NCBI GenBank assembly: GCA_013397435.1
Contig: VZRG01001060.1
Span: 124,001 to 188,000, forward strand
DNA length: 64,000 nucleotides
Reading direction: 5' to 3'
Source of the DNA: Erythrocercus mccallii
Lineage: Eukaryota > Chordata > Aves > Passeriformes > Dicruridae
Shown piece after piece: positions 1-11,000 of this stretch. The notes beneath the pieces are model-generated. The model was not told where the DNA came from. It did no database searches and worked only from the letters and a program-made list of their open reading frames with translations. How positions within the stretch are numbered: position 1 is the first letter of the stretch; the number at the start of each line of letters is the position of its first letter. The position numbers and the translations under genes were made by a program.

Positions 1-2695
1 AATATTTATGTATTAGTCAGTTTTCAAAGATGTTCTAAGTAGTGAACTACTAATTTACTAAGAGAAGCTGTATTTCCTCATACTTTATTATTGTAGAAGC
101 AGCAGGCAAAATTTAAATCCCTGCTGAGCAGACAGCACACCTTTGATAGTAATCTTGTTTGCAAGGGGTTTTACGTATATGGAAATGTTGGTAGTGTCTA
201 ATACTCGAGGAAATAGTATAGAAAAAAGCTGTCCAGCTTTAGATGGCTCCTAAAAATAAGTCACCTGAATTTGTATTTATATTAGGAAGAAACACTTTAT
301 GTATTCAAATTATCCAATAATTTGTAGTTTTGTGTTACACAAGCTGTGCTGACCTCTGCCTATGCCCTAGAAGGAGAATGAAGAATGACTTGTTTGCCAG
401 CCTGTGGCACTTGCTGTGAGCCAGAAGACACAGGAAGTGTGTGAAGGAAAACCAACAGAGTTAACACTCTGCTCCACTGCGTCTTGAGATTGTGTCCATC
501 TCGCTTTAAGGGCTGTTTTAACTGGAATGCAGGAAAATGTGCCTCTTAGTTTTTATAAAGACTAAATATGTTTCAAGGATAGGCTTTACTCTTGGCTCAT
601 CAATTTTTCTGCCTCTTAATCGTGTTCACTTGTCTTTCAGGGAAATTTTATTGAGGGATTACCACTGAAGCATGGAATATGTCAACTGCTTTGGATGACA
701 GTGTTGAAGAGGTTTTAGGGATATTGTTTTTTAGAATTTGAAATTCATCACAGATAAAATGGTTACCAAAAAATTCCATCAGGCTATGATGGAGTTACCT
801 ATAATCTTATTTACTGAGCATCCAACTGCTTCTGTAGCCCCATCTTGAAGTGAGGGGTGTGTGCCTCTCCTTAGGGCCATCTCCAGAGCTGGGAAGATGA
901 TTGCCAGTGAACTAGAACAGGAAAAGAGCCTTTCCTTGCAATGATGTTGCCTGGCTGCCAAGGAAAGTTAGGTTCCAACAAAAGTGTTTTCACTGTCAGA
1001 ACGAGCTAAGGACGTACACCATCAGTCTGTGCAGAGGAGACTTCAGAGCTTTCCGAGTACTTTGTCTTCCTAAGCAGTGTAATTTCTGTCTTGCCTGCTC
1101 CGAACCAGCTGTTCCTTGTTCAAGAGCTGATCTCTTGTAGGCTCACACTTGAGGGAGGGTGCTTGCCTCAGAATAGATAGTGCTGAGTGTTGGTGACATG
1201 CCTGGAGGTGGCTGTGCTTTTGGCCCCTGGAGAGGGAAAGGAGAGGGACATGGCTCGGGCCCCTCGGGTTATCACTGTGCTTCGGGCACCATGAGGCTGG
1301 GGAGGGCTCCCTGGCTTTGCCCCTTTCTTCTGTTCATGCTGGTGATCAAAGTCATTCTCCTCTGCCTTTTGATCTGGGAAAGGAGAGGTTAATTTGGGAA
1401 TCCAGGCAGGGTGATGCACACCTTCCCAAGCTTTTGGTTTCTGTGGATTTGGGATAGACGAGGGGATAGTGTTTTCTAATCTTTTCTGAAGCAGCAGAAA
1501 GCAGCCACTTGAAGGGGTGACAGCCAAGACCCTCTGGGCATTTTCAAACCTTGTGTCACTTACCACTGACCCCTTTTGGGCTGGATACTGCTATGTAAGG
1601 GCCACTTCGCTGAGCTTTGGGTTCTCATGTAAGGGGCTCAATCTCAAGGCTTGATTAAGGTGGTTTCCATAAACAAATACTATTTTTTAATGCAAATAAT
1701 TCACTATCATATGAGAAAAACAACTTGCTTTTTCAGACAAAGACTAGGAGGGCTGAAGGTTAACTTGTGGTCTTGTTTGTGCTCTTTGACAAACTTGCCT
1801 TCTCAGGGAAACACTCGAGTGTTAAATCTTTGCTTGTTACAGAAGGCAGTAGACAAGTAGCTGCTTTTGCTGGCTGTGAAGGAGGACACTTCACTGGTTT
1901 GGGCAAAAGCAGCTATCCAGGAGGGCAGAAATGCCTCAGGTAATTCCAAACTTCAGTAATCAAAACATGAAGAAAACATTGCCAGAAATGAACAGGTTAT
2001 TTAGGATGTGCTGCTGCAAACTGGAAGGCCATATCCATAGCTTGTGGTGAACATCTTACAGATGTGTTTTTCCTACTAACCCTTCACTTAAAATATTAAA
2101 TATTTGTAGAAAAAAATAAGAGCACATTTTGGGCACAACCTGAGAACCTGAGTCCTAATGTAACTCTTAGCCATGTCAAATCTTTGGAGTGTTTGTGAGG
2201 GTTTTGTGGTAATGCTGGCTATGATCCTTGTTGAAAACTTCCCTACCCACAGGCTCAGAGTCTAGACTCCACAGTCATGGACTTCAAGTTTGTGATGCAG
2301 GTAAAGAACATGTTATCCGTGTTCCCAAGTAAGTTAGTAAACCTGTCTTTTGAACTATTTTTAAGTCCGTGAAAAAAGAAACAAGGTTGAAATAGGCAGA
2401 TGTTCCTGATGTGCATACACCAGCTTTATTTTGGATCAGGAGGTCACTGTGTGTATGGTGTACTACAGGGAGACTCTTCCTGCTAAGGAGCCAAGACTTA
2501 CCTTAAAAAATATGCCTTGTGGCAGGACTAGCCATTTTCCCAGTGCTCTCAGACTTTCGGGATGTGCTGCCTCTTTCGGCCCTCTTTAGGTAAAATATTG
2601 GAGCCGCACCAAACTATAACAGAATGACCATGTGCAGGGACCCTACTTTTGTCTTGTTAAGCAAGTCTTTCCAAGTTTCAACTTTTGGTGCTGAA
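1..2695. other. 5' flanking region, no gene recognised
   Basis: This AT-rich stretch lies upstream of the CpG island. Its only open frames are short (up to about 130 codons), overlap on both strands, and show no domain or splice pattern I recognise. No transposable-element fragment is clear. It is probably intergenic DNA upstream of SLIT3. It could hold distal regulatory sites, but nothing in it is distinctive enough to name. Confidence 0.6.
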
Positions 2696-2759
2696 CTTCG
2701 GCGCTTGAAGTCTAGCAGTGACCCCAGCGGAGTCCCGGGGCGGGAGATCGACGGTGCCG

Positions 2760-3085
2760 GTGTGCAGGGGAGACCGGCAGCCCGGGTGTTCCGGGAGCGG
2801 TGTGCGGGGAGCAGCAGCCCGGGTGTCCCGGGGCAGCCCGGGTGTCCCGGAGCGGTGTGCGGGGAGCAGCAGCCCGGGTGTGCCGGGAGCGGTGTGCGGG
2901 GAGCAGCAGCCCGGGTGTTCCGGAGCGGTGTGCGGGGAGCAGCAGCCCGGGTGTCCCGGGGCAGCCCGGGTGTTCCGGAGCGGTGTGCGAGGAGCAGCAG
3001 CCCGGGTGTGCCGGGAGCGGTGTGCGGGGAGCAGCAGCCCGGGTGTTCCGGAGCGGTGTGCGGGGAGCAGCAGCCCGGGTGTCCC
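2760..3085. repeat. GC-rich minisatellite with 128-bp higher-order unit
   Basis: Units begin with GTGTGCGGGGAGCAGCAG and start at 2760, 2800, 2855, 2892, 2928, 2983, 3020 and 3056. Spacings are 40, 55, 37, 36, 55, 37 and 36 bp. The 55-bp units contain an extra internal copy of an 18-bp GCAGCCCGGGTGT-type segment. The 55+37+36 triplet forms a 128-bp block present twice (2800-2927 and 2928-3055), with only two differences that I count. A third block starts at 3056 and breaks off near 3085. Each unit contains SmaI-type CCCGGG. This is a recent segmental expansion inside the CpG island. It may be length-polymorphic. Confidence 0.93.
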
Positions 3086-3454
3086 CGGCCGAGCAGCCGC
3101 CGCCAGGGGGTACTCGGGGAGAGCGAACGCGGGCAACAAAAGGCGGCGGAGCCTCTCCGACCGCAGAGGCAGCGCGGAGCCGCTGCGCGCCCGCTCCCGT
3201 GCTCCAGCCCGCACGTTCCTTCCCGATCTGGGGGTGGGCTCGCCCCCGCTCCGGGAGCCGCATGCTCCCGCCGCGGCGCCGGGCGGGGAAGGGAAGAAGG
3301 GGCTGTGAGGCGCCGCCGATTCCCCTCGGCGCTGTGTCCGGGCCGGCCTCGCTTCGCGCTGCCTCTGTCCCGGTCCTCGTTCCTTTCCCGGTCCCTCTCC
3401 CGGTCCCCGCGGGTCTCGAACTCGCGGCGCTGCGGGCCCGGGCCGGGCGGGCGG

Positions 3455-3462
3455 TGACGTCA
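3455..3462. promoter_or_regulatory. Palindromic CRE (TGACGTCA)
   Basis: This is a perfect 8-bp cAMP-response element, the full palindromic CREB/ATF site. It lies 11 bp before a CCAAT box in the CpG island. Full CRE palindromes are usually promoter-proximal, which fits a transcription start shortly downstream. Occupancy is inferred, not shown. Confidence 0.55.
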
Positions 3463-3472
3463 GGCGCGGCGG

Positions 3473-3477
3473 CCAAT
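3473..3477 (+). promoter_or_regulatory. CCAAT box
   Basis: A CCAAT pentamer in the context GGCCAATGGC, the usual NF-Y core with GC flanks. It sits next to the CRE. NF-Y sites typically lie roughly 60-100 bp upstream of the start, which would place initiation near 3535-3580. Confidence 0.45.
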
Positions 3478-3541
3478 GGCGCGGCGGGGGGGGCGCGCCC
3501 CGCTCCATCCCCGCTCCGCGCTCGGCAGCGGCGGCAGCGCT

Positions 3542-3611
3542 GCTCCGGCACGGCTCCGGTACAGCTCCGGCACGGCTCCGGGACAGCCCCGCACAGCCCC
3601 GGCACAGCCCG
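3542..3611. repeat. Degenerate 11-bp GC-rich tandem repeat
   Basis: About six copies of GCTCCGGCACG-like units, drifting to GCCCCGGCACA at the 3' side, with a period of 10-11 bp. They probably lie in the transcribed non-coding leader or at the start site. The array contains no ATG. It would make a GC-rich, structured 5' leader if transcribed. Confidence 0.6.
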
Positions 3612-3615
3612 CGGC

Positions 3616-3624
3616 GGGGGCGGG
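3616..3624 (+). promoter_or_regulatory. GC box (GGGGGCGGG)
   Basis: A consensus Sp1/KLF-type GC box within GCGGCGGGGGCGGG, in the 3' part of the CpG island. Such sites are common in TATA-less promoters. It may lie in the core promoter or just inside the transcribed region. Confidence 0.4.
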
Positions 3625-3689
3625 CCCGCGGCGGAGGGGTCGCTGCGAAGCCCCGGCCGTCCCCTCCGCGGGTTACCTGCCCGGCCCAG

Positions 3690-4015
3690 GTGGGGCGGTG
3701 CAGAGCGGAGGAGGCTGTTTTGGAGGTTGCCGCCGCTCCCGATGGATGTTTTGTGTTTGTTTGCCTCCGCTCCCGGGTTCTCTTTCATCTGAGGACGCAT
3801 CTGGCTCGAGCTCTGTTAAACTATCTGCCTTCTGGTACCGTTCGTAGATAACAGAAAGAAACCTGAGCCCGAAAGGCAATTCCCCACCTTCTTCCACCTA
3901 ACGTGACCTTCTCGGGCGCCTTTGAAGCTTTGCTGGTGCTCCGGCGATGATGGCAGTGGTGGTTTCCCTTGGGCTGTACTAAGAGCCTCTTGTTTTCTTT
4001 TCCCTTTTTTCTTAG
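3690..4015 (+). other. Putative 5'UTR intron
   Basis: It starts GTGGGG, and ends in a long pyrimidine run (TTTTCTTTTCCCTTTTTTC) followed by TTAG at 4012-4015. A near-ideal branch-point sequence, TACTAAG, lies about 33 nt before the acceptor. The combination of branch point, tract and AG is much stronger than chance. A transcript is needed to confirm which donor is used. The upstream frame joined to the SLIT3 coding frame here opens with TTG, not ATG, so it offers no credible longer N-terminus. Confidence 0.5.
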
Positions 4016-4082
4016 AGGCATTTCATCTTTAAGGGCCGGCTGCTCGCGCTCACTTTTATACGCACTGGAGCGATCGAGAACC
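4016..4082 (+). other. SLIT3 5'UTR part of the coding exon
   Basis: This 67-nt segment lies between the putative acceptor and the SLIT3 start codon and contains no ATG. A TTTTATA string at 4054-4060 is too close to the start codon to act as the TATA box for this coding exon. The start codon context has A at -3, which is favourable for initiation. Confidence 0.5.
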
Positions 4083-4267
4083 ATGCTGGCTGGTGGGAGA
4101 AGTGCGTTTCTGTGCCTCGGAATGATCCTGAGCTGTTGGAGCTCCCTGAGTTGGATGCCTGTTGGAGGATGCCCGCATAAGTGTACGTGTATTGCTTCCA
4201 ACGTGGATTGCCATGGACTGGGACTCAGGACCGTGCCGAGGGATATTCCCAGGAATGCCGAGAGACT
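4083..4267 (+). CDS. SLIT3: SLIT3 exon with start codon: signal peptide and LRRNT cap (partial gene)
   Basis: SLIT3 is a secreted extracellular ligand of ROBO receptors, acting in axon guidance and vascular and organ morphogenesis. This exon encodes residues 1-61 and two bases of codon 62. Residues 1 to about 29 form a signal peptide with hydrophobic core FLCLGMILSCW. Next comes the LRR N-cap with cysteines at 30, 34, 36 and 43 (C-x3-C-x-C-x6-C), then VDCHGLGLRTVPRDIPRNAE, closely matching SLIT3 as I recall it. ATG 4083 is the first in-frame ATG and has A at -3. The donor is ACT/GTAAGT and the intron is phase 2. The cap is well conserved; the signal peptide differs from the Ala/Leu-rich mammalian one I remember. 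SLIT2 is less likely because DCHGLGLR and RNAERL are SLIT3-like. The rest of the protein lies beyond the window. Confidence 0.92.
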
Positions 4268-4369
4268 GTAAGTAAAAACCGCTAAGGGCTTCTCGAGCAC
4301 TTGTAGGAACACCTGGGACCAGTTTGCCAACACCTGCCTATCAGTGCCGAGCGCTGCTAACAGGAGTTC

Positions 4370-4900
4370 AGCGATGCAACTCGCATTAATGTTTTCAGGA
4401 GGGAAGGGGAGGAGCTTTCCAGGAGTTCCAGCGCTCCTGCCGCTGTGCCTTTGTACGAGCCCCGGGTCTCAGAGTTTCACGTTAACTTTCAGCTGCCGCC
4501 TGATCGGGTTTTGCAGTGACTTGCTTGAAATGGGAGTTCGGAGCTGTAGCCGGAGTGCTCCCGGCTGTAATCGCTGTCAGTGCAAACACCAATTTAATAT
4601 GCAATTAGAAACCTGGATGTTTTCACCTGGCGGCTGGTAGCAGTTTCTCCTTACTTTCTCAGCATGGTGATTTCATCACCATGGAAAACCGACTGCTTCC
4701 ATAAACTAATTCAAATAGAGAAGTCCCATTAAGCAGCTTCTAATTTCTGTTTTGAACTGCTGCGGGGTAGCTGGTTATTCAATATTTAATCGGCTGCAGG
4801 GTTTATGATAGCAACGTAACGCTGTGGGGAGCACGGAGAATAACGAACGCGTTCATGGCAAAGCCCCCCTGCATTGTGAGTTCTCGGGAGTTTTTTAGCT
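4370..4900. promoter_or_regulatory. Candidate intronic regulatory block near the promoter
   Basis: This unique-looking segment begins about 100 bp after exon 1. It has homeodomain-type cores (GCAATTAG, CCATTAAG, ATTTAATC), a half-X-box-like ATAGCAAC, scattered CpGs and a 9-bp-arm palindrome. Such texture is typical of conserved non-coding elements in first introns of developmental genes. Conservation is not tested here, so this is an inference from composition and position. Confidence 0.3.
4663..4683. repeat. Perfect inverted repeat, 9-bp arms
   Basis: CATGGTGAT at 4663-4671 and ATCACCATG at 4675-4683 are exact reverse complements, separated by TTC. It could be a dimeric binding site or coincidence. 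It lies inside the candidate regulatory block in early intron 1. Confidence 0.8.
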
Positions 4901-7900
4901 GTTTTTACTTGCTGAGTGAATTCCTAGGGAGAAAGCTGAAAGCAAACTCGAGTTTTCTGATAGAGTTCTGGCACTGGCCCGGTGCAGGGGACGGCGTCTG
5001 TGACGTGCCTTAATGCATAGCAGATGGCACATCTCAGGCAGTGCCCGCTGCGAGATAGGGACGCGTCCGGGGAGGAGTGAATGTTCAACACAGCCGCAGC
5101 CGCCCGGCGCTCCGGGCTGACCCCGGCACAGGGCACTCCCCCGGGCCTCCTGGGGATTAGCCCCCAACTCAAAATGTTTTTGAACTTGTAAGCAAATGCT
5201 GTCGATTGTATGGCCCGACTTCCTGTTTTATTTCCTTCTGGGTCATAGACTTGGGGAAACTTCAAATTCTCAGGCAGTTTTTCCTCCGAGGTAGAAAGCT
5301 GGATGAGGTTACTAAGCAAACAGAGTTTGTGTGCAGAGAGCGCTCCTAAAGGCGAAGTTCTGTCTCAGAATGCAATTTTATAGAATCCTTGGCTGTTTCT
5401 AAATGCATTTTATAGCGCTCAGAGCTCTTAAATTATAGCAATGTGCGGCTTTCTTAGTGCACTCTTGTACAACCTTTAATGTTGTGCGGCCGTATCAGCC
5501 CTCCTTTAACCTCAGCTGTGTGAGCAATAGCTTTCAGATGTCAGTGCTATAGAAACCTTCACTCTGGGCCTGAAACCATCTACTCTACAATTGTTGGGTA
5601 GTGACCTGGCGTTTTAGAGCCAAAAAACCCCCAAATCTGGAACAACAAACCCCACAACAAACCAGTACCAGGGGAGCATGCCAAGTATGTGTGATAACAG
5701 GGCTGGTTTGTGTGCTTCACTGGCGAGATGTGTGAATGGTTTAAAGAGTTAAAGGCTGGAATTAAGCTCCTAAATTGCAGGTTAAAATGATTCACAAGCA
5801 CAAGGTTAGTTGGCCACCTGAGAACCATTTCATAAATGGTAATTTGTTATAGCTGGAGTTCTGGGGGAGCTGAATTCCTGTTGTTACTGGGTTTCATTTG
5901 TGAGAATGAACATCACAGAGATGTGAACTTTCCTTGCCTTCTGCAGGAAGCTGAGCCAGAAGAAGGCTCTTGGCTCTTGGTAGGTTAAGCGTTAAAAAGA
6001 ATGAAGGAGAGCATAATCACTGTCTTGGTCATGTTCTTTTTGGTGTTCTTTACAGATTTAAATTTTAGATTAACGGCTTCGAAAAGAACAATGGTAGCGA
6101 TTTCACAATATTCAGTTTGAACATTTAACCTCAAGAGATACCACCACTGATAAATATGAAATGTAGCTGTGCTGGACGGTTTGTTTGGGGTTTTTTTTAC
6201 ATATATAAATAGTGTATTGTTGGATCATTCAGTGGCTGAAACCTTGTGGAAATGAGATACAGAAGGTCATGTGGTAACACTTTAATCTGTATTTTAAATA
6301 CTGTTTTCAGTTTTCATTTCTGTCAGTCCATTGTGAGCCTTTTGCTGTTTTTGTAGTGTTCACCAATATCTTCATTACAGCTGCTTTAAAGCTTGTGTCA
6401 GTTCCTTCAAGTCTAGATTTCTGCTAATTGCACTAACTTGGGTTTTCTGATGTAAGCAATAGAGAGAGAAAGGCTCTATTGCTCTGAGTCTAAATTCTGC
6501 TCGTAGGTGAAACATCAGTCAGCCACAGGATATATCAGATATCTCATTTTGCCCTGTGGTCCACAGCAACCTGTAACTATTTATGACATAACAGTGGGTT
6601 GATGTGTAATCTTACTAGTATGTTTAGCATGTAAATAAGACCAAATTGATCATATCTGAAATCACAAAAATATTTTTAATCTCGGAGAAATGTTTATACA
6701 TTGGGAAAATAATTTTAACAAGTTTCTTGATGGCCACACACGAAGTGCCTTTTTAAACTGTTACGCTCTGGAAAGGTATTTATTCTCTCTGCATTCTCCT
6801 GAGCTAAAAATTCCACATACCTGTTCAAGTCGGAAACTTTTTGCTCTAATTAGTAAGAGAGCTAATGGCACCACTTAAAATATTTTGCCACCAAGCTTTT
6901 GGAGTTATGTTTGGACAAATGTTACAGATTGTTTGGGCTAGTGGAGCCAAGTTAAATATTATTCAAATTTGTGTTAATACGAAACCCAGGAAAACTGAAA
7001 ATATAACATTAAGGAAACAATGGGAAATATCTTTGTGGGGAAAAGAATTTCTTATTGAGAAGTTCTATGAAATGAACTAGCTTTGATTACTGATTCCTCA
7101 TGAGAAATGAGATGCATGCTTGATTTTTTTTTTCCTGAACACTTTGAGGGTCTGTAGGTTTGTACCTGTGATTTCTACCTTGAAGGAAACCCACAGATTA
7201 ACCAGTGATCACAGATACAGAGTTATAAAACAATGCTATACTTTTATTTTTAATTTTTGCAAAGATTAGTAGTAGCTTTGCAAATATAGGAAGTAGTGTT
7301 AGGTTTATGTTGCAGTTTTTACCTTGTTATTACGTTCTATGATAGTCTTTGTGTGGTTCAGATGGAAGCTTTGGCTCAGCTTTCATGAAGGGTGAAAACT
7401 GTCCTGCTGCACAATGCAATTACTTAGTCTGGAGAAAATAAGTGGTGAAAGCATATCCTTGTCACTTCCAGGAGTGACTTCCAAGGATCCTTGTTCTGGA
7501 GAAGGAATGCTCAGGATAGCCATCATATTCCATGTCTGCAATATTCTCTCATGTTGTAAAATGTGCTGCTCCTCAGAGGCCCTTGAGCAGGATGGTGGAG
7601 CTGCCCTTGTGCTTGTTGTTGGTATTTACTGATCCCTCCCACACTTGGGAAGCAGCTTAGCACCTTACCAAAAATAGAAATTGATAGAATTTCTGTGTTC
7701 TGGAGAAAAACTAGTAATTTATTAGATAAAACAAATTATTTATATCTATAATAAAAGTAAATCTGGAGTGGGCACAGTGATTCTTTTCTTTTAGGTGGGC
7801 GACTGATACGACATTTTGACCTAATAAAGGAAGAAAATTTAAGGATATGTCAACACATCCATGGGAATCCCAAATGTTTTACCTTTCTGAAACTTTCCTT

Positions 7901-8000
7901 AGGATTGCTTTGTCAAACTCCCATAATCAGAGTTTCCTTAGCTGTGCTTCAGTTCTCGGATGTGATTATTTATATGATTTCCTTTAGTAGAAATGTTTTC

Positions 8001-8094
8001 TATATATATTATACATATATTTTATATATATACATTATATATATACATATATATACATATATATATACATTATACATATATTATGACATAATAA
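8001..8094. repeat. TA/TATACA microsatellite
   Basis: An almost pure alternating TA tract with interspersed TACA steps, about 94 bp. It is likely length-variable. The open frame across it, rich in Tyr and Ile, is an artefact of the repeat. Confidence 0.9.
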
Positions 8095-11000
8095 TGCCAA
8101 TAGTCACATTTTGTTTGAGATGATGCATCAGTGCAGTGAGCAGATCAAAGCCACCTGCCTGACAGTTGAGTCCTTCAGCTTTGAAAGGAACGAGGGACAC
8201 TGAGATACTGCCCAGAAGTCTCTTGGGTCAGGATCTGCCTTCTGTTTGAATGAGAAGCGTGAGCCTTGGTGTTCTTCCTCCCATTCATGCCTGGTTATCT
8301 CCCTGTCTGCACATTATCTCCCTGCAGCATATTATATATGTAGAAAAGCTGCTTTGGAGACTTTAACCATGTTTGAGATCTTGACGAGTTCATGTTTGGT
8401 GGCTTGGACTCTTGTTTAATTGATAGCGCTCCTGTGTTAGTCATTGCTTTGGTTTGCCTTTCATTTGAAGGATTCTTTACCTTGCTAAATCGATAAAGCT
8501 TGCAGGACTAATCTGTTCTGTGCTTTGTCTGAGCAGCTAAATTGAGTGTGTCCACATTTAGGTGCAATTTAGAAGCTTAGTCATCTGCTTACTCCTGAGT
8601 TTTCATGTGGTCTGGGGTTTCTGTTACACAAATATATTATTATGGTGGTTTTTGGCCTAGGTGCATTGAGCTGCTGAAGTTGCACTGGCTTGTAATAAGT
8701 CTTCAGCTTCCTCATTTCTGTCTCCAAATTAAATCTCAGTTCCTGCCTTGAATGCTTCCATATTCCTGCAGAAGGCGATGTTAAACACATGCAAATATAA
8801 TTATGTGACTCTTACACTGACATTCTGCTTTTCTAGAGTTCTCCCCACTAGGGATTACCACTCATTTGTTTGTAGTAATAGTCTCCAAAACCTTGCGTGG
8901 AGCATTTCTCAGATTTTTTTTTCCCTAGGTCATGTGTCAGTAAGTGGATGTACATGGCTTTGGCTTGGAAAAGCTTGCTCTTGGAGGGGCTGATCCTGGA
9001 AAATCTTGACTGAGTTCTCTAATTTAATGGGGATCCTTCCCTTTCCTCATGTAATTCTGACTAGAAGTGCTTGAGTGGATGTTGGCACAACCTTGGGTGG
9101 GATCAGTCTGGTGCTGTTAAATTTGTTACGTGGTTTTGAAGCGATGGGAGCAGGAAGGAGGATGGAATTGGCTGTTTGTAAATTGGTAGCTGTAGAAGCA
9201 AGTAGTGGCCATTGTTATGTTGCCTGTATTTATTTGCACAAATTTGGATTTGATTTTGAGATGAAAGAGACCAGGCTACTTCCTGCAGAACTTTTTAATG
9301 AGCTTCTCTGAGACTATTCACTTTTATTCATATTCTTACTTTTGCAGCTGAGTATTGATTCAAGCAAAGGAATTAGGCCAAAGGAAAATTGCCCCTCTAA
9401 AGAGCAGCTGTTGCCTTTTAGGAGGTCCTAAAATATACATGATGAGTATTGATTTTATATCCCTAGAATTTGTGCATGGTATGGCTTTAGGGAAGCATCT
9501 AGCCAAGAAGACAGGTGTAGCTTACCTGTAGGGATGTGAGGCCAAAAATAAGTAACTCCTAATACTCTTATAGTAGTTGTATAAAACTTGTGTTGTACAA
9601 TGTCATTTGACCTTTTTAGTGAGAACTACCTGCAATCTTTTGGAATGTTACTGCCAGGGTACAAGCACTGCCAGTTGTGTTTAAAACAAAAGTAGCTTGT
9701 CCTGCATGGACACTGATTTCTGGTATTTGTTGTCTGTTTTCAAGAGTATTTAGGCTATTCCTCAACTTCCACAGAGCAGAGAAAAATGATTTTCTCATAG
9801 AAATCTTACAAGATGTTTGGGGATAATGTTAATAAGGGAAAAGAACTTGCCCCTCTAATAAGGACATTCAGTGAGTAATTTCATTGACTGCATGTAAAGA
9901 AGTGAGCTTGTTTACTGCAGAGACTATTCAGAAGGCTTCAATCAGCGTGTGTTCCCTCCCAGGAACTAACAGCTCAAATGACTTGAAGCTTCATTTTCCC
10001 AAAACCCTTGATAAAGTTTGTGGTGCCCCTCATGCTTGATTTCCCACAGTGTGGCTGGGGGCACCTGTAGGGATCCACTCACACACCTGGTGGTCCCACA
10101 GCTCTCTGAAGGGGCTTCTCTTCGCCTCTTGGGCTTACTTTCCACTACTGCAAGACAAAACAGTGGTGTTTGTCCTCTTTAGAGAGAAGGAGACACAGCA
10201 AGTTCCTAACTTCAGGTGAGGAAGGAAGGTGAGTTTGGGGAGCAAAGCTAAAGTCAACCTCAGAGGGCAAAGCTTTTTCAGGACAAATACTGCTGGCCAC
10301 AGGATGGAGAATGACTGACTGCAAGGACGTGTGGCAAATTCCTTCAGGTGATTGTCAGCCTGTACATTGCTCTTACAGGGATGGAGGCAGGAGCAGTGGG
10401 GTTAGAAAATGTTCTGAGAGGTCAGTTTTGTTCCCCATGCCCTTGTGAGGTCTGAGGGACGGGCTGGTGGCGGTGTGCCCCTCCTGTCCTTGGCTCCTTC
10501 CTGCTGCTGAGCTCACAGGGAGCTTCCAGAAGTTCTCCTTGATTCCCGTGCTTTAGCATAACACCATGTGGATTTTGATCCAGCACTGCTGTGGTGACTC
10601 CCATCCCTCTCATGTTCACTAACAGGTTTTGTTTGCCAGTGTAAAGCTCTATCAGTTCTAGTTTGTTTGTTGTTTCAGTCACAATCAGGATAAGAAAAGG
10701 CTGGGTTCCAGTCATATTTGGGTTGCAATATGTCCCAGGCTGCTCTGTTTTCAGTGTTTTTCAAGTCTTTTCTCCAGAGATCTGTAATGCCTTATTTCCA
10801 AGTCTGTTTTCAGTGTTTTCTAGTCAGACATATCATCGTTTAAGATCTTGAATGGATCTTGTCAATGGCTTCTTCCCCATTAGCAAATGGCCTTGTAAGC
10901 AGCTGACAGTTTGTCTAATGGTATTAAATACATTAAAGATAAGGGGAACGGGTCTGTGCTCTGTACTCAGTAAATCTGAGATTGAGTTGAAGGCCATCTC

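Larger units (their letters stand above)
3490..3689 (+). other. Putative non-coding first exon of SLIT3 (start unknown)
   Basis: The right edge is set by a splice-donor-like CCCAG/GTGGGG at 3689/3690, matched to an acceptor at 4014-4015. The left edge is a guess downstream of the CRE and CCAAT box. No ATG occurs between 3490 and 3689, as expected for a clean leader. The stretch removed by the proposed splice does contain ATGs (for example near 3740 and 3947). If splicing does not occur, the leader is simply contiguous to 4082. Confidence 0.4.
2696..3720. promoter_or_regulatory. CpG island, probable SLIT3 promoter region
   Basis: Base composition changes abruptly near 2696 from AT-rich to very GC-rich, with frequent CG dinucleotides, and falls back near 3720. 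The island ends about 360 bp before the SLIT3 start codon, as expected for a CpG-island promoter of a developmental gene. The 5' half is largely a minisatellite. The 3' half (about 3440-3690) carries a CRE, a CCAAT box and a GC box, and is the likelier core promoter and leader. I see no convincing TATA box, so initiation is probably dispersed. Long open frames on both strands here result from the lack of stop codons in GC-rich repeats and are not genes. Confidence 0.8.

Noticed and set aside
2624..3847. Long overlapping open frames (up to 362 codons) on both strands in the CpG island
   Set aside because: They are open in several frames at once because the GC-rich minisatellite lacks stop codons. 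The products are simple Gly/Ala/Arg/Pro repeats without domains.
4054..4060. TTTTATA as a TATA box
   Set aside because: A start 25-30 bp downstream would fall at or after the SLIT3 start codon.
3969..4082. 38-codon N-terminal extension in frame with SLIT3
   Set aside because: It begins with TTG, not ATG, and much of it lies in the putative leader intron and its pyrimidine tract. ATG 4083 gives a proper signal peptide.
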